A DNA stretch of 64,000 nt from Massospora cicadina (taxonomy: Eukaryota > Entomophthoromycota > Entomophthoromycetes > Entomophthorales > Entomophthoraceae): assembly GCA_022478985.1 (NCBI GenBank), contig JAKSZP010008046.1, forward strand, positions 1 to 64,000, written 5' to 3'. The position numbers were made by a program, and so were the translations under genes. The first letter of the stretch is position 1, and each line of letters begins with the position of its first letter. Under the pieces are notes generated by a model that saw only the letters and a list, made by a program, of their open reading frames with translations, searched no databases and was not told where the DNA came from. Shown in pieces: positions 21,537-32,804 of this stretch.

Positions 21537-22139
21537 GTATGAAAAGCAGTTTACTTCAAACATGAACCTAGCCATTAAATTTCCAATTAATGGACAAACT
21601 TATAAACTAGCTGAACTGCAATGTGACTAAGATCAACTGTAAGCCATGAACAATAGAGGCGTTATCCTTAAATGGGTCCAAGAATAAAAAAGTTCAAATT
21701 AGAGTCCTGGAATGCTATTAGCTCCAAACAATTCAAGGCATACCTAGATGAATCTATAGAAGAACTCAGTCATTACAACCAACTGGAGATGCAAATTTCA
21801 ATGCAATATATTGGCAGTACTGACAAAGTTACTAGTTCTTTGAAGGAAAAATTAGAGCTTATTTAGAGTCAATAAGGATCCATTTATCAGGATATTGAGT
21901 CATTGAGGGTCACCTGACTCACCTTTCACACTGGTTTAGGGAGATGTAGTAGGTGCCAATAATGACATTTATCTTATTACTTGAGAGCTGTAAACTGTTA
22001 AAAAGGGCCAGAAGATCAAAAATGCAGAACTTAAGACCTTAATATGTCAATTGAGGGATGAAATTGCTTTGTTAAATTTATCTAAAAAAATAAAATAAAA
22101 CCAGAAAGAACAAGTTACGTATGAACAGTGCATAAAAAT

Positions 22140-22400
22140 GAAGTAGTGAAGGACGCTGACGGTGTGAGTCTCAAGTTTTGGCTAGTCAAAAATGAATAAT
22201 TTGAGGTTGAATAGTTGAGGTGAATCTTTGAGTTTTTGTGTTCCCGTTAGGAAACCCAGTGCAGGCAACTTTGTGGGATGAAACCCAGGGTACTGCCCCC
22301 CGCCGCACTGGGGCTGCGCGAACCTAAGCACCACAAGAGTTAGATTTATTTACCCTAACTAGCCAGCCCCAAAGCCCCATGCTGTCAGCAATACTAACCT
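22140..22400 (-). repeat. GC-richer block with a tRNA-like core
   Basis: This block stands out from the AT-rich Gypsy DNA around it. On the minus strand at 22370-22310 it begins GGGGCTG, shows an A-box-like TGGCTAGTTAGG and a B-box-like GGTTCGCGC, and ends CAGCCCC, the exact complement of the first seven bases. At 61 nt it is shorter than a normal tRNA, so I read it as part of a tRNA-derived SINE rather than a working tRNA gene. Confidence 0.35.
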
Positions 22401-23199
22401 TATCTTGATCTTTTAGAACTCCAGCTCAGAATTGGTGTCACTTTAATGAGCTAAGTAACCCCAAGCCCCATTTTGGGTTTTCCCAAACTACTTTTAAGCT
22501 TCTTTCCCTGGAATGCTAATCCAACCTATTCAGTGGTTCAAACCCATTAACCTTCCCAAGTTTTATCAAAACAGGATATATAGTCCTTCCTAAAAAGATC
22601 AGGATGGCCATGCATGGAGGTAAAAATCCTGTTTAAAGCTGCCACTATTCTAAATTGTTTGGATTAATATCGTTGGGACTTAAAGAGCTTTGACTTCTCA
22701 AGAACAACAGGAGATTTGCAGATGTTGAGATCGTCATATTACAAGAATTTGGCAGCCCAAAGATGATAACCATTTGCAAGGTTAAATTCATGAAGACCCA
22801 GTTCTAAAATGATTAGACCATCACTAATTTTGCTACTTTTTTCTACCATGAGGTCAAGAACTACTTTGTGCAAAGGCAATTGATAAATTTGATGTGCCAT
22901 TTCTCTTCAGGATGCTTCCAAGATGGACCCTGAGCTACACTGATCTCTATTTCCTGCGTTAGGAAAAGACTTAAACACCTAGTCAATTGATTAATACTCA
23001 AAGAAATGTGAGATCAAATTTTAATCCACCCAACGTAGAGATATGTGAAAAACTCTTTGACCAGCATAAGGTAATACTAAAAGCGTGGATGGAACTAAAT
23101 ACTACTTGACATAGAAATGGTGAACTTCGGTGGGTAATTTCCAAACTTGACCTGCTGGATCTGTGACTCAATAGGCCGCTTTACTTTTAGCTTCCCCAA

Positions 23200-23480
23200 G
23201 AAAGGGCCTAATATAAATTATGTCACTTTACCCCTGGATGATGAGTATTAGAAAAAGACAGTCACCAATATAGAAGAATATATTATTGACAAATGTTCAT
23301 CTATCCTTTATCAAAAAAAAGGACAAATTAAAACTTATCAAGTGCTAGTAGCAACCCAAAGCCAAAATGCTAAGTTCAAGAAAGAAGTTCATGAAGCCAA
23401 ATTAAACTTTATGCCATGCAACTTGCAGAACAGTCCTAGTTTGGAGAGTCAGATGATTTTGACGATTTACACCTTTGAAA
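23200..23480 (+). pseudogene. Readable but unnamed stretch in element F
   Basis: A largely open plus frame reads NYVTLPLDDEY, KKTVTNIEEYIIDKCSSILY and KKEVHEAKLNFMPCNL. Its position, after the start of the element and before the dUTPase-like piece and RT, fits Gag or protease. I cannot match it to either. Confidence 0.35.
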
Positions 23481-24243
23481 GGAGTTAATTGACTTTACCC
23501 CTTAAAACATTAAGTACTTAATTTAAATGTAAGCAAGAAGATTAGTACATAATTGATCAAGTAGATGCCCCTGCTTTTACATAAAAAGCTTATCCAAACT
23601 ACTTTTCTGATTGCATTTATATCAATATACTTGTAAATAAGATTTGAGTATGCACAATAGTCAATTACGACACCCCAGTCAATGTAATCTTTAGTCAATT
23701 TGCAAAAAAATAAAATTTCTTTCATTTATCTTATTGTCAATAATATAAAACATTTGGTCCAGGAAGCATTATTAGTGAAGATGCCTACAGTACTTTGCCT
23801 ATGAGTTTTAGCTCCCTAAAGTTCAGTTCTCCTGCCATAGTGTTTCTGAGAAGCAAATATAGACTTTAATTAGTACCAGTTTCCTTAAAGATCGTAGGGA
23901 CCTTTCTTAACTGTAAAGAAATCATCTTCACGATCTTTAGTCAACCATTGCCTTTATATTACTCTTGAGACAAAAAGTTTCATAGTATTAACCACAATAT
24001 TTATATAATTGTAATACAAACTGAGAAAGTTATCTATTTACTATTAGAAAGTTGGTCATTGTAGTGGGCCCCTCCTTCCACCATCTCCAAAAATCAAGGT
24101 ATCTCCTTACAAGCATCCACAAGCTATGAGTTGCTCTAGGGGGACAAAACTGTTTGCACAGGACTGTTTCTATATTTTCCAGATGGGTTATTAGGAAAAG
24201 TCTACCTCCATTGTAAAAATCATGTATCAAGCATCATATGGCT

Positions 24244-24360
24244 CCTGGGTTAATACTAGACACAACAAGATCTGTGTTCTACTGGATAACTTAACCATTC
24301 AAAAGATTACCGTAAAGATAGGGCAAAAAGTCATTTGTCCATATAGTGCCCAGAGAGTTA
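24244..24360 (+). pseudogene. dUTPase-like remnant, element F
   Basis: Joined over one frameshift, the plus strand reads PGLILDTTR and KICVLLDNLTIQKITVKIGQ. This matches LLDNL- of element D and GILDPKYSG of element H at the same place before RT. The motif III Asp is present; the Tyr is lost at the frameshift. Confidence 0.5.
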
Positions 24361-24639
24361 ATTCTATAAATTGAAGGCTTCAGAGAACTAATATAGTTTG
24401 ACCTGCCTGATACCACCAAAAATGCATGTGCACTTATCTTGCGAGATCAAATTAAAGAACTTATTAGGGGAACAAAAGGATCAAGCCTTGACTTAATTAC
24501 AGAGATATGCGCAGGTATTTGGGATCTGAGATTATAAACTAGGGTGTACTAAAAAATTACACCGCATTGGCAAATAGGACGCCTAACTAATATGTTTATG
24601 GACTATACAACATAGCTAATTTAATTAATAAGACATAAT

Positions 24640-25330
24640 TAAAGAGTTCACTAAACTATTACAGCAAGGAATGACAAATGCATCTCGCAGTCTTTAGATG
24701 AGTACTGTGTTTATCTTCAAGAAAATTGATGGCTCCAACCAAGTAATGATTGAGTATTGTTGACTAATTAAAATTATATTAAAAGATTTGTACCCCTACC
24801 ACAAATAGATGAAGCATTTAATTAATCAGGATGTGCCAAGTATTTTACTGCTTTGGATCTCATCAGTAGTTATTGGCAGATTGACCTTCCAAAATAAGAA
24901 CAAGAAAAATGCACAATTAAAATGTCCCAGGTCTATATCAGCCAACATGCATGCCTCAAGGTTTGTGCAACGCGCCTGGCATCTTTCAGAGAGCCATGCA
25001 CATTTCTAAAAGATCTTAAATTGAGCTAATTTTAATATATCTTTATGACAACAGCATGTTCTCATGAACCTTTACACAACATCTATTTCACTTAGAGAAA
25101 GTAATTACACGGATAGATAAGGCCCAGTTAAAAAAATTACACCCAAAAAAGTCAATTTAACAAGGCTTAATTGAAGCACCTGGGTCACATTATCATTACA
25201 TAAGGGATACACCCCCAGATCCATAATGATTAATGACATCAATCAGATGAAATCATTGTGATAAAAGGGATATGCAGGTGTTCTTAGGAAAGATAGAATA
25301 CTACTGATGGTTCATGCAACTGTTTGCAAA
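24640..25330 (+). pseudogene. Reverse transcriptase, element F
   Basis: After a decayed start (VFKKIDGSNQ near 24712), readable pieces are FTALDLISSYWQIDLP-like text near 24840-24890, EKCTIKMSQ, YQPTCMPQG, LCNAPGIFQRAMH near 24960-25000, and FLGKIEYY near 25275 (F-L-G-x-x-x-Y-Y box). The YxDD region near 25040 is decayed. The 66-codon ORF at 24809-25009 follows it partly in a wrong frame. Confidence 0.8.
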
Positions 25331-25379
25331 AGTAAATGAGTCCTTTTTCCACTTATAAGAAGTGGAGTGACCTTTGAAA

Positions 25380-25833
25380 GGTCTATGAGATGTGAGGACG
25401 CCATAGATAAATTAAAAGCAACATATACCTGGGCACCAGTGCTAAGCTACCCTAATTTTTAAAAGCCATTTATTATTTAATCCAACGCTTCCTTGACGCC
25501 CATTGGAGCAATTCTATCCAAATATGACGAGCACAAGGAAGAACATCCAGTAGCTTTTGAAGCTGCGCCCTCACTAAGTAGGATAAGACTATAGTAATAG
25601 AACGAAGATGTTTACCCATCATTTTTCCTTGAAAACAATTCCACTTTCATCTTAATGGGACTGAGTTTCAAATCATCACCAACAACGGCTTCTTAAGGTG
25701 GGTGTACAACCTTAAAGATCTTGAGGGACGAATGGCCATATGGGCATTAAAGATCCAGTACTAGAACTATAAAGTAGTACATTAATTGGGATTTTCTCAT
25801 AAAAATGCCAACAGACTTTCACAGTTGCTTAAT
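25380..25833 (+). pseudogene. RNase H, element F (left of insertion)
   Basis: Readable pieces are WAPVLSYPNF, a decayed D-A-S strand (SNASLTPIGAILSKYDEHKE), EEHPVAFEAAPSLS, EFQIITNNGFLRWVYNLKDL near 25660-25720, and EGRMAIWALKIQ. It runs to NANRLSQLLN at 25833, where the 552-bp retroposon begins, and continues at 26386. Confidence 0.8.
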
Positions 25834-26385
25834 TTTTTTTTAGTATTAGTGGTGCCCAACCCAAAAGGGGGAGCCGCCACAAATCTTTATTCACAAATGG
25901 GCCAAACAAAGGGATTGATATGAATTAAAAAATTCCTAATATAGCCCCTAGGTTATCAGACTAGGAAGCCATATCAGATGGCGAGGAGGCTTTTGGGAAA
26001 CTTTTGTCCGGCGCCTGCTTTAGCTGGCGGACCATGGCGGACAGCATTGGGGTGGGAGCATCAGCGACATGGGGCATAAGGAGGTATAGTTGGGGGTTTT
26101 CTTTGTTAATGAGGCTGGCGGTGTTCATCGCCTCAATGTATTGATCAAGTTGATGCTCAGCAAAAGTGATGAAAGCTGGCACACAAGTAGATGACTTGAT
26201 GCGTCATCAGGTTTCAGGATAATTGGGGTCAAAAAGAGAAGTTTTTGCTGTATCAATGCAAGAGCAGCTCGCACCAAAAGCAAGCTCCTCAATTTCATAC
26301 TTTGCATCTTCCTTAAAATGATGAGGAAAATCGGGGATAGGAATACCCTTGACAAGGGACTCCATTGCCCCATGGAGTTGCTGGC
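25834..26385 (-). mobile_element. Poly(A) retroposon, copy 2 (552 bp)
   Basis: The insert is bounded by a perfect 16-bp direct repeat TTCACAGTTGCTTAAT (25818-25833 and 26386-26401), the mark of LINE-type retroposition. On the minus strand it ends in an A-run, with AATAAA about 50 bases before it. One minus frame reads about 165 codons with only a double stop: AMESLVKGIPIPDFPHHF, KYEIEELAFGASCSCIDTAK, CVPAFITFAEHQLDQYIEAM, NTASLINKENPQLYLLMPHV and DKSFPKASSPSDMAS before the stop. I do not recognise the protein. The host frame (RNase H to integrase of element F) rejoins when the insert and one repeat are ignored. Confidence 0.85.
25961..26182 (-). pseudogene. C-terminal part of the unknown retroposon protein
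   Basis: This is the open 73-codon end of the protein carried by the 552-bp retroposon. It is acidic to neutral, with no signal peptide, membrane segment or zinc motif. The other copy (21200-21420) keeps the same end (SSPSDMxS-stop), so this was the true C-terminus of a coding sequence. It could be a cellular gene copied by a LINE or the end of a non-LTR element ORF. The two stops upstream (TGATGA) mark it as dead. Confidence 0.55.
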
Positions 26386-27700
26386 TTCACAGTTGCTTAA
26401 TATTTCAGCATTATCTCCTTATTTGGACCAACTGTTTGTTAAGATGAATGCCCGCAAGTACAATGATGAGCATCTTATCATAAGTCACACACTGGCATTA
26501 GTACTAAAGGACATGTAAATTTAAAATAATATGTGCATAAATGGAATTATTGTTCAAAGTTTCTTATATCTATCCCCAAAAAGAATGGCCATTAATATTT
26601 ATGAAATCTTAATGGATTGTTGGGCATGGCGGACTGGAAAAAACTATGAAGGAAGTCCATCAAAGCCACTAGAATCCATGAGATTTAATATACAGGTCTT
26701 TTTGATGATTTTGAGAATATCAATCACAACAAAACTTCAAGGCTTTTACCATCTATCAATTATTTAAACTCAACTGGGATTTTCTTACTATCTCACTTGA
26801 TGTTGTTCTCCTTTGCCTGTCAGCAGCTTCAATCACTGGCACATATAGTGGCCTTTGACCACTCCAATAAGTATCAAGTTAAACCTGATTTTCATTGTCA
26901 GAGCAGTCACTACTGTTAAATTTAACATATAGAACTCTATTTATAGGCAAATATTTGTGAAGGTTATTATGATGGATAATGTTACCAATATTACTTCAAG
27001 GATAATTTCTAAGCTATATAAGTTTGTGAGAATTAGAGGGGTCCTAGACGCCCCTTACCATCCAGAGACTTATGTGAATTTCAAGAGGGTCAATAAAACC
27101 TTAGAAAAAATTCTTCACAAAAATGCTGCCACTTACATCCCTTTAGACCCTTTATGTTAGCTTCAATATTATCCTACAGCATTGATTATCATAGACTATG
27201 AAGTTCTTTAACCTTTACTGCTCTATGTGTTGAATGGTTGACTGGAACTGAATCATTTGGTAGATTTGATATCAGAAATAATAATAATAGCTTACGTCTA
27301 AATTACTATGTCTTATATTGAACATATCAATTAAGTACCAAAAATATTTAAGTACAAAAAAAACTTAGGACTTGCTTCCTAGCAGTTCCACTTAATCATA
27401 TTTGACTTGATGACCTGGTATCAGGGGCTTTGTTGATCATTTAAAAATGTGTTTTTAATATCATTTTAGTTTATTATTCAAATTACTAATTAGTGGTACA
27501 AACTGGCTTGGTATATGCTAATGTTGTTTAAGAGGGCAATGGCTTAGCTATTTTCAGGCGCATCAGAGGAAACGCTTTCTTTTTGTAATTGTGTCAGTTA
27601 GATACTGTTCACGAGGCCAAGCTGGGTTACAGAGGAACGCCTAATAGTTTGAAGACCCTCTAAAGTTCTTCATTGTGATCTGCTGATTAAGTGGCGATAT
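26386..27700 (+). pseudogene. Integrase, element F (right of insertion)
   Basis: After SQLLNISALSPYLDQLFVKM the frame passes a decayed zinc-binding start near 26615-26680. The core reads MMDNVTNITSRIISKLYKF (second Asp, D-N-V-T-N) and GVLDAPYHPETYVNFKRVNK near 26970-27100, where the catalytic Glu position (N-x-x-x-E-R) has become F-K-R. The C-terminal part towards 27700 is weak. Many stops. Confidence 0.75.
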
Positions 27701-28496
27701 GAGGTGAGATGTCATAGGAATGTATGGTTAACATCAAAACCTATAAATCTTCTCTAAAATTAGACAAATAATTAAACAATCTTTTATCAAAACATCTTAT
27801 GGTAGCTTATAATATATAAGCTTTTTGTATTTATAACTTTTGGTTGTATTAAAGTTGAGAAATTACTTGTGATCAGGAAGATCAGGGCAGGAAATCGTCT
27901 TTAAAGTAAATGAAAGGAGAATACAGCCTTAAAGTCTTATCTTCAAGGAGTTTTTGTCTTGATAATTATCACCATCTGGTCTATTGTCCTCATACAATAT
28001 GCGTTCATAACTCTGACTTAATCCCATATGAAAACCAGACCATCTGAAGTAGGCAAATCTTTAAAACTATGGTTGGCAGCCTGCATTGCCTCCATTATTG
28101 CACTCAATCATAAAAGATTAGGGTGGGACCTGACCAAAATAATATTTGACAGATTTTTCAGGGCATTAAGATCTGAATTAAAGCTTATGTGGCTGCCTTA
28201 ACTAGAAATAATAATCAGAAAACTAGTACGCTATGTATATAGGAACCATACACAAGTTCAGAGGAGGTGTTCAAGTATCATACTGTGACGCTTGTTGTTT
28301 AAAAAACACATAAAGCGTCAACTCTTTGTAAAGGACCATATGTGATCTTAGAGAGTTCACCCTTTTACGTCTAAACCATCTAGCTCTTATCCAATGGCTT
28401 GATTATCAATAGAGCTCACATAGAGTCTCTAGGAACCTATTACAGCAGTCAACCTCCTCAAGAAGGTTATTTGAAGTATCACTGAGTCAAGGGGGT
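27701..28496 (+). other. 3' part of element F internal region
   Basis: Little can be read here. A GPYVILESS-like string near 28340-28360 and KHIKRQLFVKDHM before it suggest the integrase C-terminal GPY module. The stretch just before the LTR (TCAAGGGGGTAGACA near 28488) looks like the polypurine tract. Confidence 0.45.
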
Positions 28497-29036
28497 AGAC
28501 ATAAAGTTGAGGTTGCTGACTTATCTTAGAATAACTAATATTTTGCTCTTTTTGTTAGATAAGTTTTACTTTAATAAATGCAAGCTTCTAACTCTTCAAC
28601 ATGTACCACTATCCGTCCCATCTTCCAAGCCTCTCAGCCATTTTTAGAATTGTCACACAACAGTTCTCATCCTTTTAATAAGTCTTTTTTTGTATATGGG
28701 TATTATTATGCCTATTGTACTCAATATACTCATTTTATCCATCTTACCCTCCATCTATTGCTCTCATAAAATCAGGACACTGCTGTTATGTGTCTAGATC
28801 AACTACAGATTATTTTCATAAGAATCCTAATAAAAAGTCACCCTTTTTCTGAATATATCTAATATTTTGAAAGTTGTTCATGGAGTAGAGATTTACTATA
28901 CAGGGAATTTGAGGAATACATTATTATGTATATTTTCTGTATGAATTCTACAGTAAAACACTTTTCAGGGGACAGGTCATGCATTTAGAGAAGAATGAAG
29001 AAGTTCCATGGAGTAACTATAACCTGTGCATCATTG
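28497..29036 (+). repeat. 3' LTR of element F, followed by a primer-site remnant
   Basis: It is the partner of 20101-20646. Right after it, TGCTGCGCACTACAATGG (29044-29061) looks like a changed primer binding site. A 3' LTR should not be followed by one, so a second element may have started here, or the array arose by LTR recombination. The ORFs 28578-28769 and 28979-29170 are not genes. Confidence 0.7.
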
Positions 29037-29061
29037 TACGTTTGCTGCGCACTACAATGGT

Positions 29062-30742
29062 TCACATTTATCAAAGTCATAGGTATTCTAGATTGTTGGT
29101 TAGAAGCCTCACCATCTATGTATCTGAATTTGTGGGAAAAGTGGAGATGAGCACATGCCTGCTCATATAAGGGTTTGGACTCACTGGTGGCATGTTGAAA
29201 ATGCGCTTGAAGTTGGAGTCATGTCAAGGCGCATTGAAGAAGATCATCCTCATTAGGGTCTAATGATGTACAGATTTTGTTAACCACAGGAAGAGGTTGA
29301 TGGCATTGGATAACCAGAACATTTAGTGCAAATAGTTTTGAACTTCTAACAGCAAAAATTGAAAGGAAAAGGCTACCATCACCACAGTAGTGGTCTTGGT
29401 ATACCAGGCGGGAAAGTTTGCTGACTCAAGGGTAGCAAACCATTATGAACACAAAAATAGAGTTTCTTTATAATGACATGGTCTGCTTCAATAAGATGGA
29501 GAGACAGACTATTGGTAAGGTATGCCCACGCACAAGCACAGGTAATAGTTGTACATGAAACCAGATATGGTCAGAGCCACACATTATTTACATGACAGAT
29601 TGAGAGTGAAGATAAAGAAAAGGCAAATAGACATCAAGAGGAGTGCCAAGTGCCAAGGTTTTAAAATTAAGTTTAGTACCCTGGCATCCATGGCCTCATT
29701 TCCTTAGGTCATAATAAAGTATCCAAAAATTCCAAAGTAAATTATATAAAAAAGATTTATTAAGCCTTATAAAGATAAACTAGTGATATAGGAAGTGTAA
29801 GATGTTTATAAAAAATCATTAAGGTAATGACTAAACTGATTAGTTATTATTAAAGACTTTCATATAGTCAAACCCTTTTTGGGTTTGAACGTCAAAGGTA
29901 ACTTTTGATCATTTAAACTTATTGTTTTAAAGTCCCTTCAATTGGTTTGGCAGATTGATGGTCATTAAATACAGGACTGACGCCAATGTAAAGGTAATAA
30001 GATCTGAGACGTAATTTTATTTTTACTTGACCACAATGCTTAAGAATTAAATTGTACTTACTTTTGATGGGTAGCAACGCTGATTACATCCAATAAATTC
30101 ATTAATTTCATTGGATTTGAGGACCATTTGACTGAAATTTGCAAAATCATGAAAAGAAATGTTATGACCAGGGTCTCTTATATCGTGACAAACTTGAGCT
30201 ACGTCATTATTTGATATATACAAAATAAGAGGGAAATACACATAAGAATATCTTTTACCTAAATAGTAAATTTTGGGAAGTTGGAGAAATCTATTCATAA
30301 CACTATAGTGAATCAATTTGGAGTGACTAAATTATGTAATAGTACAATTTCATCTAATTACACAACTATTTACCTCATTGCATTATACTATCTTTATGCA
30401 ATGATTTAGATTAAGTTCAATTATCTTACTGCTGTACGATCCACCTTACACTCAAGAAAATCCATAATTGAGCATAGACTGTTATGTTACATTAGCTATA
30501 TCTACTGATTTTAATAGTGAATCATACAAACATTATAATAACGTATTATGGGTTATGAGTTAACTGATATCAGACTGTGGTGATAAATCAACAAGAGAAC
30601 ATGGGATCCATAAAATGACGTAAATCTATTAGAATTGCTGGTTAACTTAAAGCGTTGACTATCTTAGTAAAAACACAAAAATATATTACTTCCCCTCACA
30701 TGGTTGTAATATAAACCCTCAGTTTCATTTTTAGCCCACAAA
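29062..30742. other. Unresolved retroelement-like DNA
   Basis: I could not place a protein family here. A minus-strand stretch around 29460-29100 reads for long distances with few stops, but with no motif I trust. A 89-codon minus ORF at 30316-30047 (MIHYSVMNRFLQLPK...) has no recognisable feature. From 30320 to 30742 I see nothing. Confidence 0.3.
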
Positions 30743-31133
30743 TGTCATGATTCAAATTTTACAAACGTGGCATTTGCATAAAAAACGTGACTTAACCTAA
30801 AGTACCTACCTCAACAAAGCTTTTTGAAGCTCCTGTCAATGTTTAATATCTTCCCTTTGGTTAAACCTATATGTTTATCAGACCAAAGGGCTTATTTTGA
30901 TGGTGAAGCAGAATATTCTTCCATCTTTAGGCCTGTTTTTCCCTCTTGTGTCCAATTTCACTGCCCCTTAGTATAAAGCCTCCCTCCAATTTTAAGAGAA
31001 CTATTTTTGAAATTCCATTGTTTTTTGTACCAATTTTTTAGCTTATTTTATAACAAAATAACGTTTTCATTCTTTTATTGGGCTTTTTCTTGTCAGCTAC
31101 CTCAAGCACATTGCAGTGAGTGGTAACCTAACA
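30743..31133 (+). repeat. Left LTR of the small element
   Basis: It starts TGTCATGATTC and ends GGTAACCTAACA. A TATA-like AGTATAAAGCCTCCCTCC lies near 30971. Partner of 31532-31933. Confidence 0.75.
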
Positions 31134-31531
31134 GGCTTTGGCTTGTTACAGTATTTAAAAATCTTGCTTTTTGCTACCTTGCCTATATACCAATTACAAG
31201 ATCTGCATGCCGCAGAGACTTCTGCTGCACACCCACCTCCTGTCCTGTCCTAAGTTGGGACACACACCCATAATGACATCTCCCCTTCAGTGCCCCACAA
31301 CATGTGTTATTCTGCTGTGCCTCTCATTTGTCTGCGCACCATAGTCAGTCATCCTGGAAAGGCTCCCAAACTTTGCCATTTAAATTGAACAGTTTTGGGG
31401 CTCTGCTACACCATGGGTTCCTAGGCCAAAGTGTCTGTGAGAGGCCTCGTGCACCAGGGCTGCCGTTCTGGCTGTTCCACATCCTCTTGCCTTTGCTGCT
31501 GCCTGACAATGCCTTTATTTTGTTAAGAAGG

Positions 31532-31933
31532 TGATTTCCAGTCTAGATTTTCCAAAATTGTGGCATTTTCATTGGAACGCAACTTGACCTCAAGTACTTA
31601 CCTCACTGGAGTTCATTGAAAACCCTACTGGTGCATAACATTGGACCTTTTGGTTACGCAATTGTTTATCAGATCAGTAAGTTTTTAATTGGATGGCGCA
31701 GTGGGATTTACGCCAAGTTTAAGTCTGTTTTCCCCCTCATTCATATGATTTTGCTTACACCTAGTATAAAAGCCTCCCTCCAATTTCAAAAAAATCTATT
31801 TGAAATTTTTTTGTTTTTTGTGCCACATCTTGTGGCCCATTTTTAACCAAAAAATAAACTTTGTCATCCTTTTCTCAAAAATTTTGTTTCTTTGGCTTTG
31901 CCAAAACCATCCCAGTATCAAGGTAAAGTAACA
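31532..31933 (+). repeat. Right LTR of the small element
   Basis: It starts TGATTTCCAG and ends GGTAAAGTAACA. The promoter-like block reads AGTATAAAAGCCTCCCTCC near 31762, and AATAAACTTTG near 31852 may be the poly(A) signal. Confidence 0.75.
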
Positions 31934-32236
31934 AGTTCTGGACCTTCACAACCAATGTATATTAATAATAAAGTCTTTTCTTATCACATGTATGTGGTGA
32001 AATCTTAGCCATGATGAGTGACGCCTGTTTCCCATATACCTTGCTCAATGAGGCTACAGCTGGTGTTAAGACCCATGCGAGAATAAGAGCTTAGACAACT
32101 GGTTCCCCTTCTAAATGCTTGTACTTCTACTTGACTGAGTCCATTGCCAAGATATAGAGTATTTTTGCCATAAATTTTTTATTAAATCCAATGGCTATGA
32201 CATGCACTTGAATTTTTTGGCTACTGTATTGGAGAC
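31934..32236. other. Spacer left of element J
   Basis: About 300 bp without a recognisable gene or repeat. It is the left flank of the Gypsy insertion at 32237. The right flank at 43779 gives no matching target duplication. Confidence 0.4.
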
Positions 32237-32699
32237 TGTCGCAATTCTAATATGACTGGATAATAAGCCCCAAGTCCATATGTCGGAATGAATGGAATCC
32301 GCTGGAATTGAACTGGTACTGGTAATCTAAGCGCTTCAAAATGAGGCATTTGGCGAATTGAGAGGCTCATGCTAGATTTGATACAAATGAGAATAATTCA
32401 GAAAGGGAAGCAGAAAAGAAGAGTACCAAGCCAAGGATGCATTTGGCTGGGGAAATCAAGTATAAAGAGTCTGATGGAAGATAAAAGGGGACAGAGGTTT
32501 TTATGGGAAGAGAGCGCAGATAAAGTCAGTGATTATATTATAATAAAGGTGTAAATAAGGGGCGATAGCTCCTATAAATATTTTATTAAGTTTATTATGT
32601 AGTTGGCGATCTTCATATCATCCAATTTGGTTGCTCAGTGGCTCATACCCCGTGCAAAACCATCTCAGCAGAATCAAGACCAAACGCCGAGAATTAACA
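32237..32699 (+). repeat. 5' LTR of element J
   Basis: It starts TGTCGCAATTCTAATATGACTGG and ends GAGAATTAACA. It shares with 43303-43778 the blocks CCAAGGATGCAT, TATAAAGAGT (TATA-like), ATAATAAAGGT, AAATAAGGGGCGATAGCTCC, CGGCAATCTTCATAT-type text and TTCAGCGGAATCAAGA-type text. The AATAAA/R-U5 layout is typical. Confidence 0.9.
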
Positions 32700-32700
32700 G

Positions 32701-32718
32701 TGGTGCTCACTACAGGGG
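32701..32718 (+). other. Primer binding site of element J
   Basis: TGGTGCTCACTACAGGGG begins one base after the LTR. It is the clearest version of the site seen in this window. The matching tRNA would end in GTGAGCACCA; I could not name it. Confidence 0.85.
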
Positions 32719-32804
32719 GCCACTAAGCAACTTTAGTTGGAGGAAACCAAAAAGTCAATTACTTGACAATGATGAGTCCTCCTCCATTCTGACAGCAAAC
32801 CCAC

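Larger units (their letters stand above)
20101..29036 (+). mobile_element. Ty3/Gypsy element F with both LTRs
   Basis: LTRs at about 20101-20646 and 28497-29036 flank a primer binding site, a readable but unnamed stretch at 23200-23480, a dUTPase-like piece, RT, RNase H and integrase. The element is about 8.9 kb because it also holds at least two poly(A) retroposon copies (21200-21536 and 25834-26385) and a tRNA-like sequence near 22310. Confidence 0.8.
30743..31933 (+). mobile_element. Small non-autonomous LTR element (TRIM-like)
   Basis: Two direct repeats of about 390-400 bp (30743-31133 and 31532-31933) flank a 398-bp interior that has no gag or pol. The repeats share GTGGCATT, CTCAAGTACTTACCTCA-type text, TTTATCAGA, AGTATAAAAGCCTCCCTCC (a TATA-like core promoter) and TTGAAATTxxxTTGTTTTTTG. 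They start TG and end TAACA. The interior is clearly more GC-rich than its surroundings, so it may be captured DNA. The 76-codon ORFs (31304-31534 and 31616-31846) lie in the interior and in the right repeat and are not supported as genes. Confidence 0.75.

Noticed and set aside
21484..25880. The inverted pair of AGTACTA/GGTTGGG units at 21.5 and 25.85 kb as terminal inverted repeats of a DNA transposon
   Set aside because: Both are 3' ends of poly(A) retroposon copies in opposite directions; copy 2 has its own 16-bp target duplication around 552 bp.
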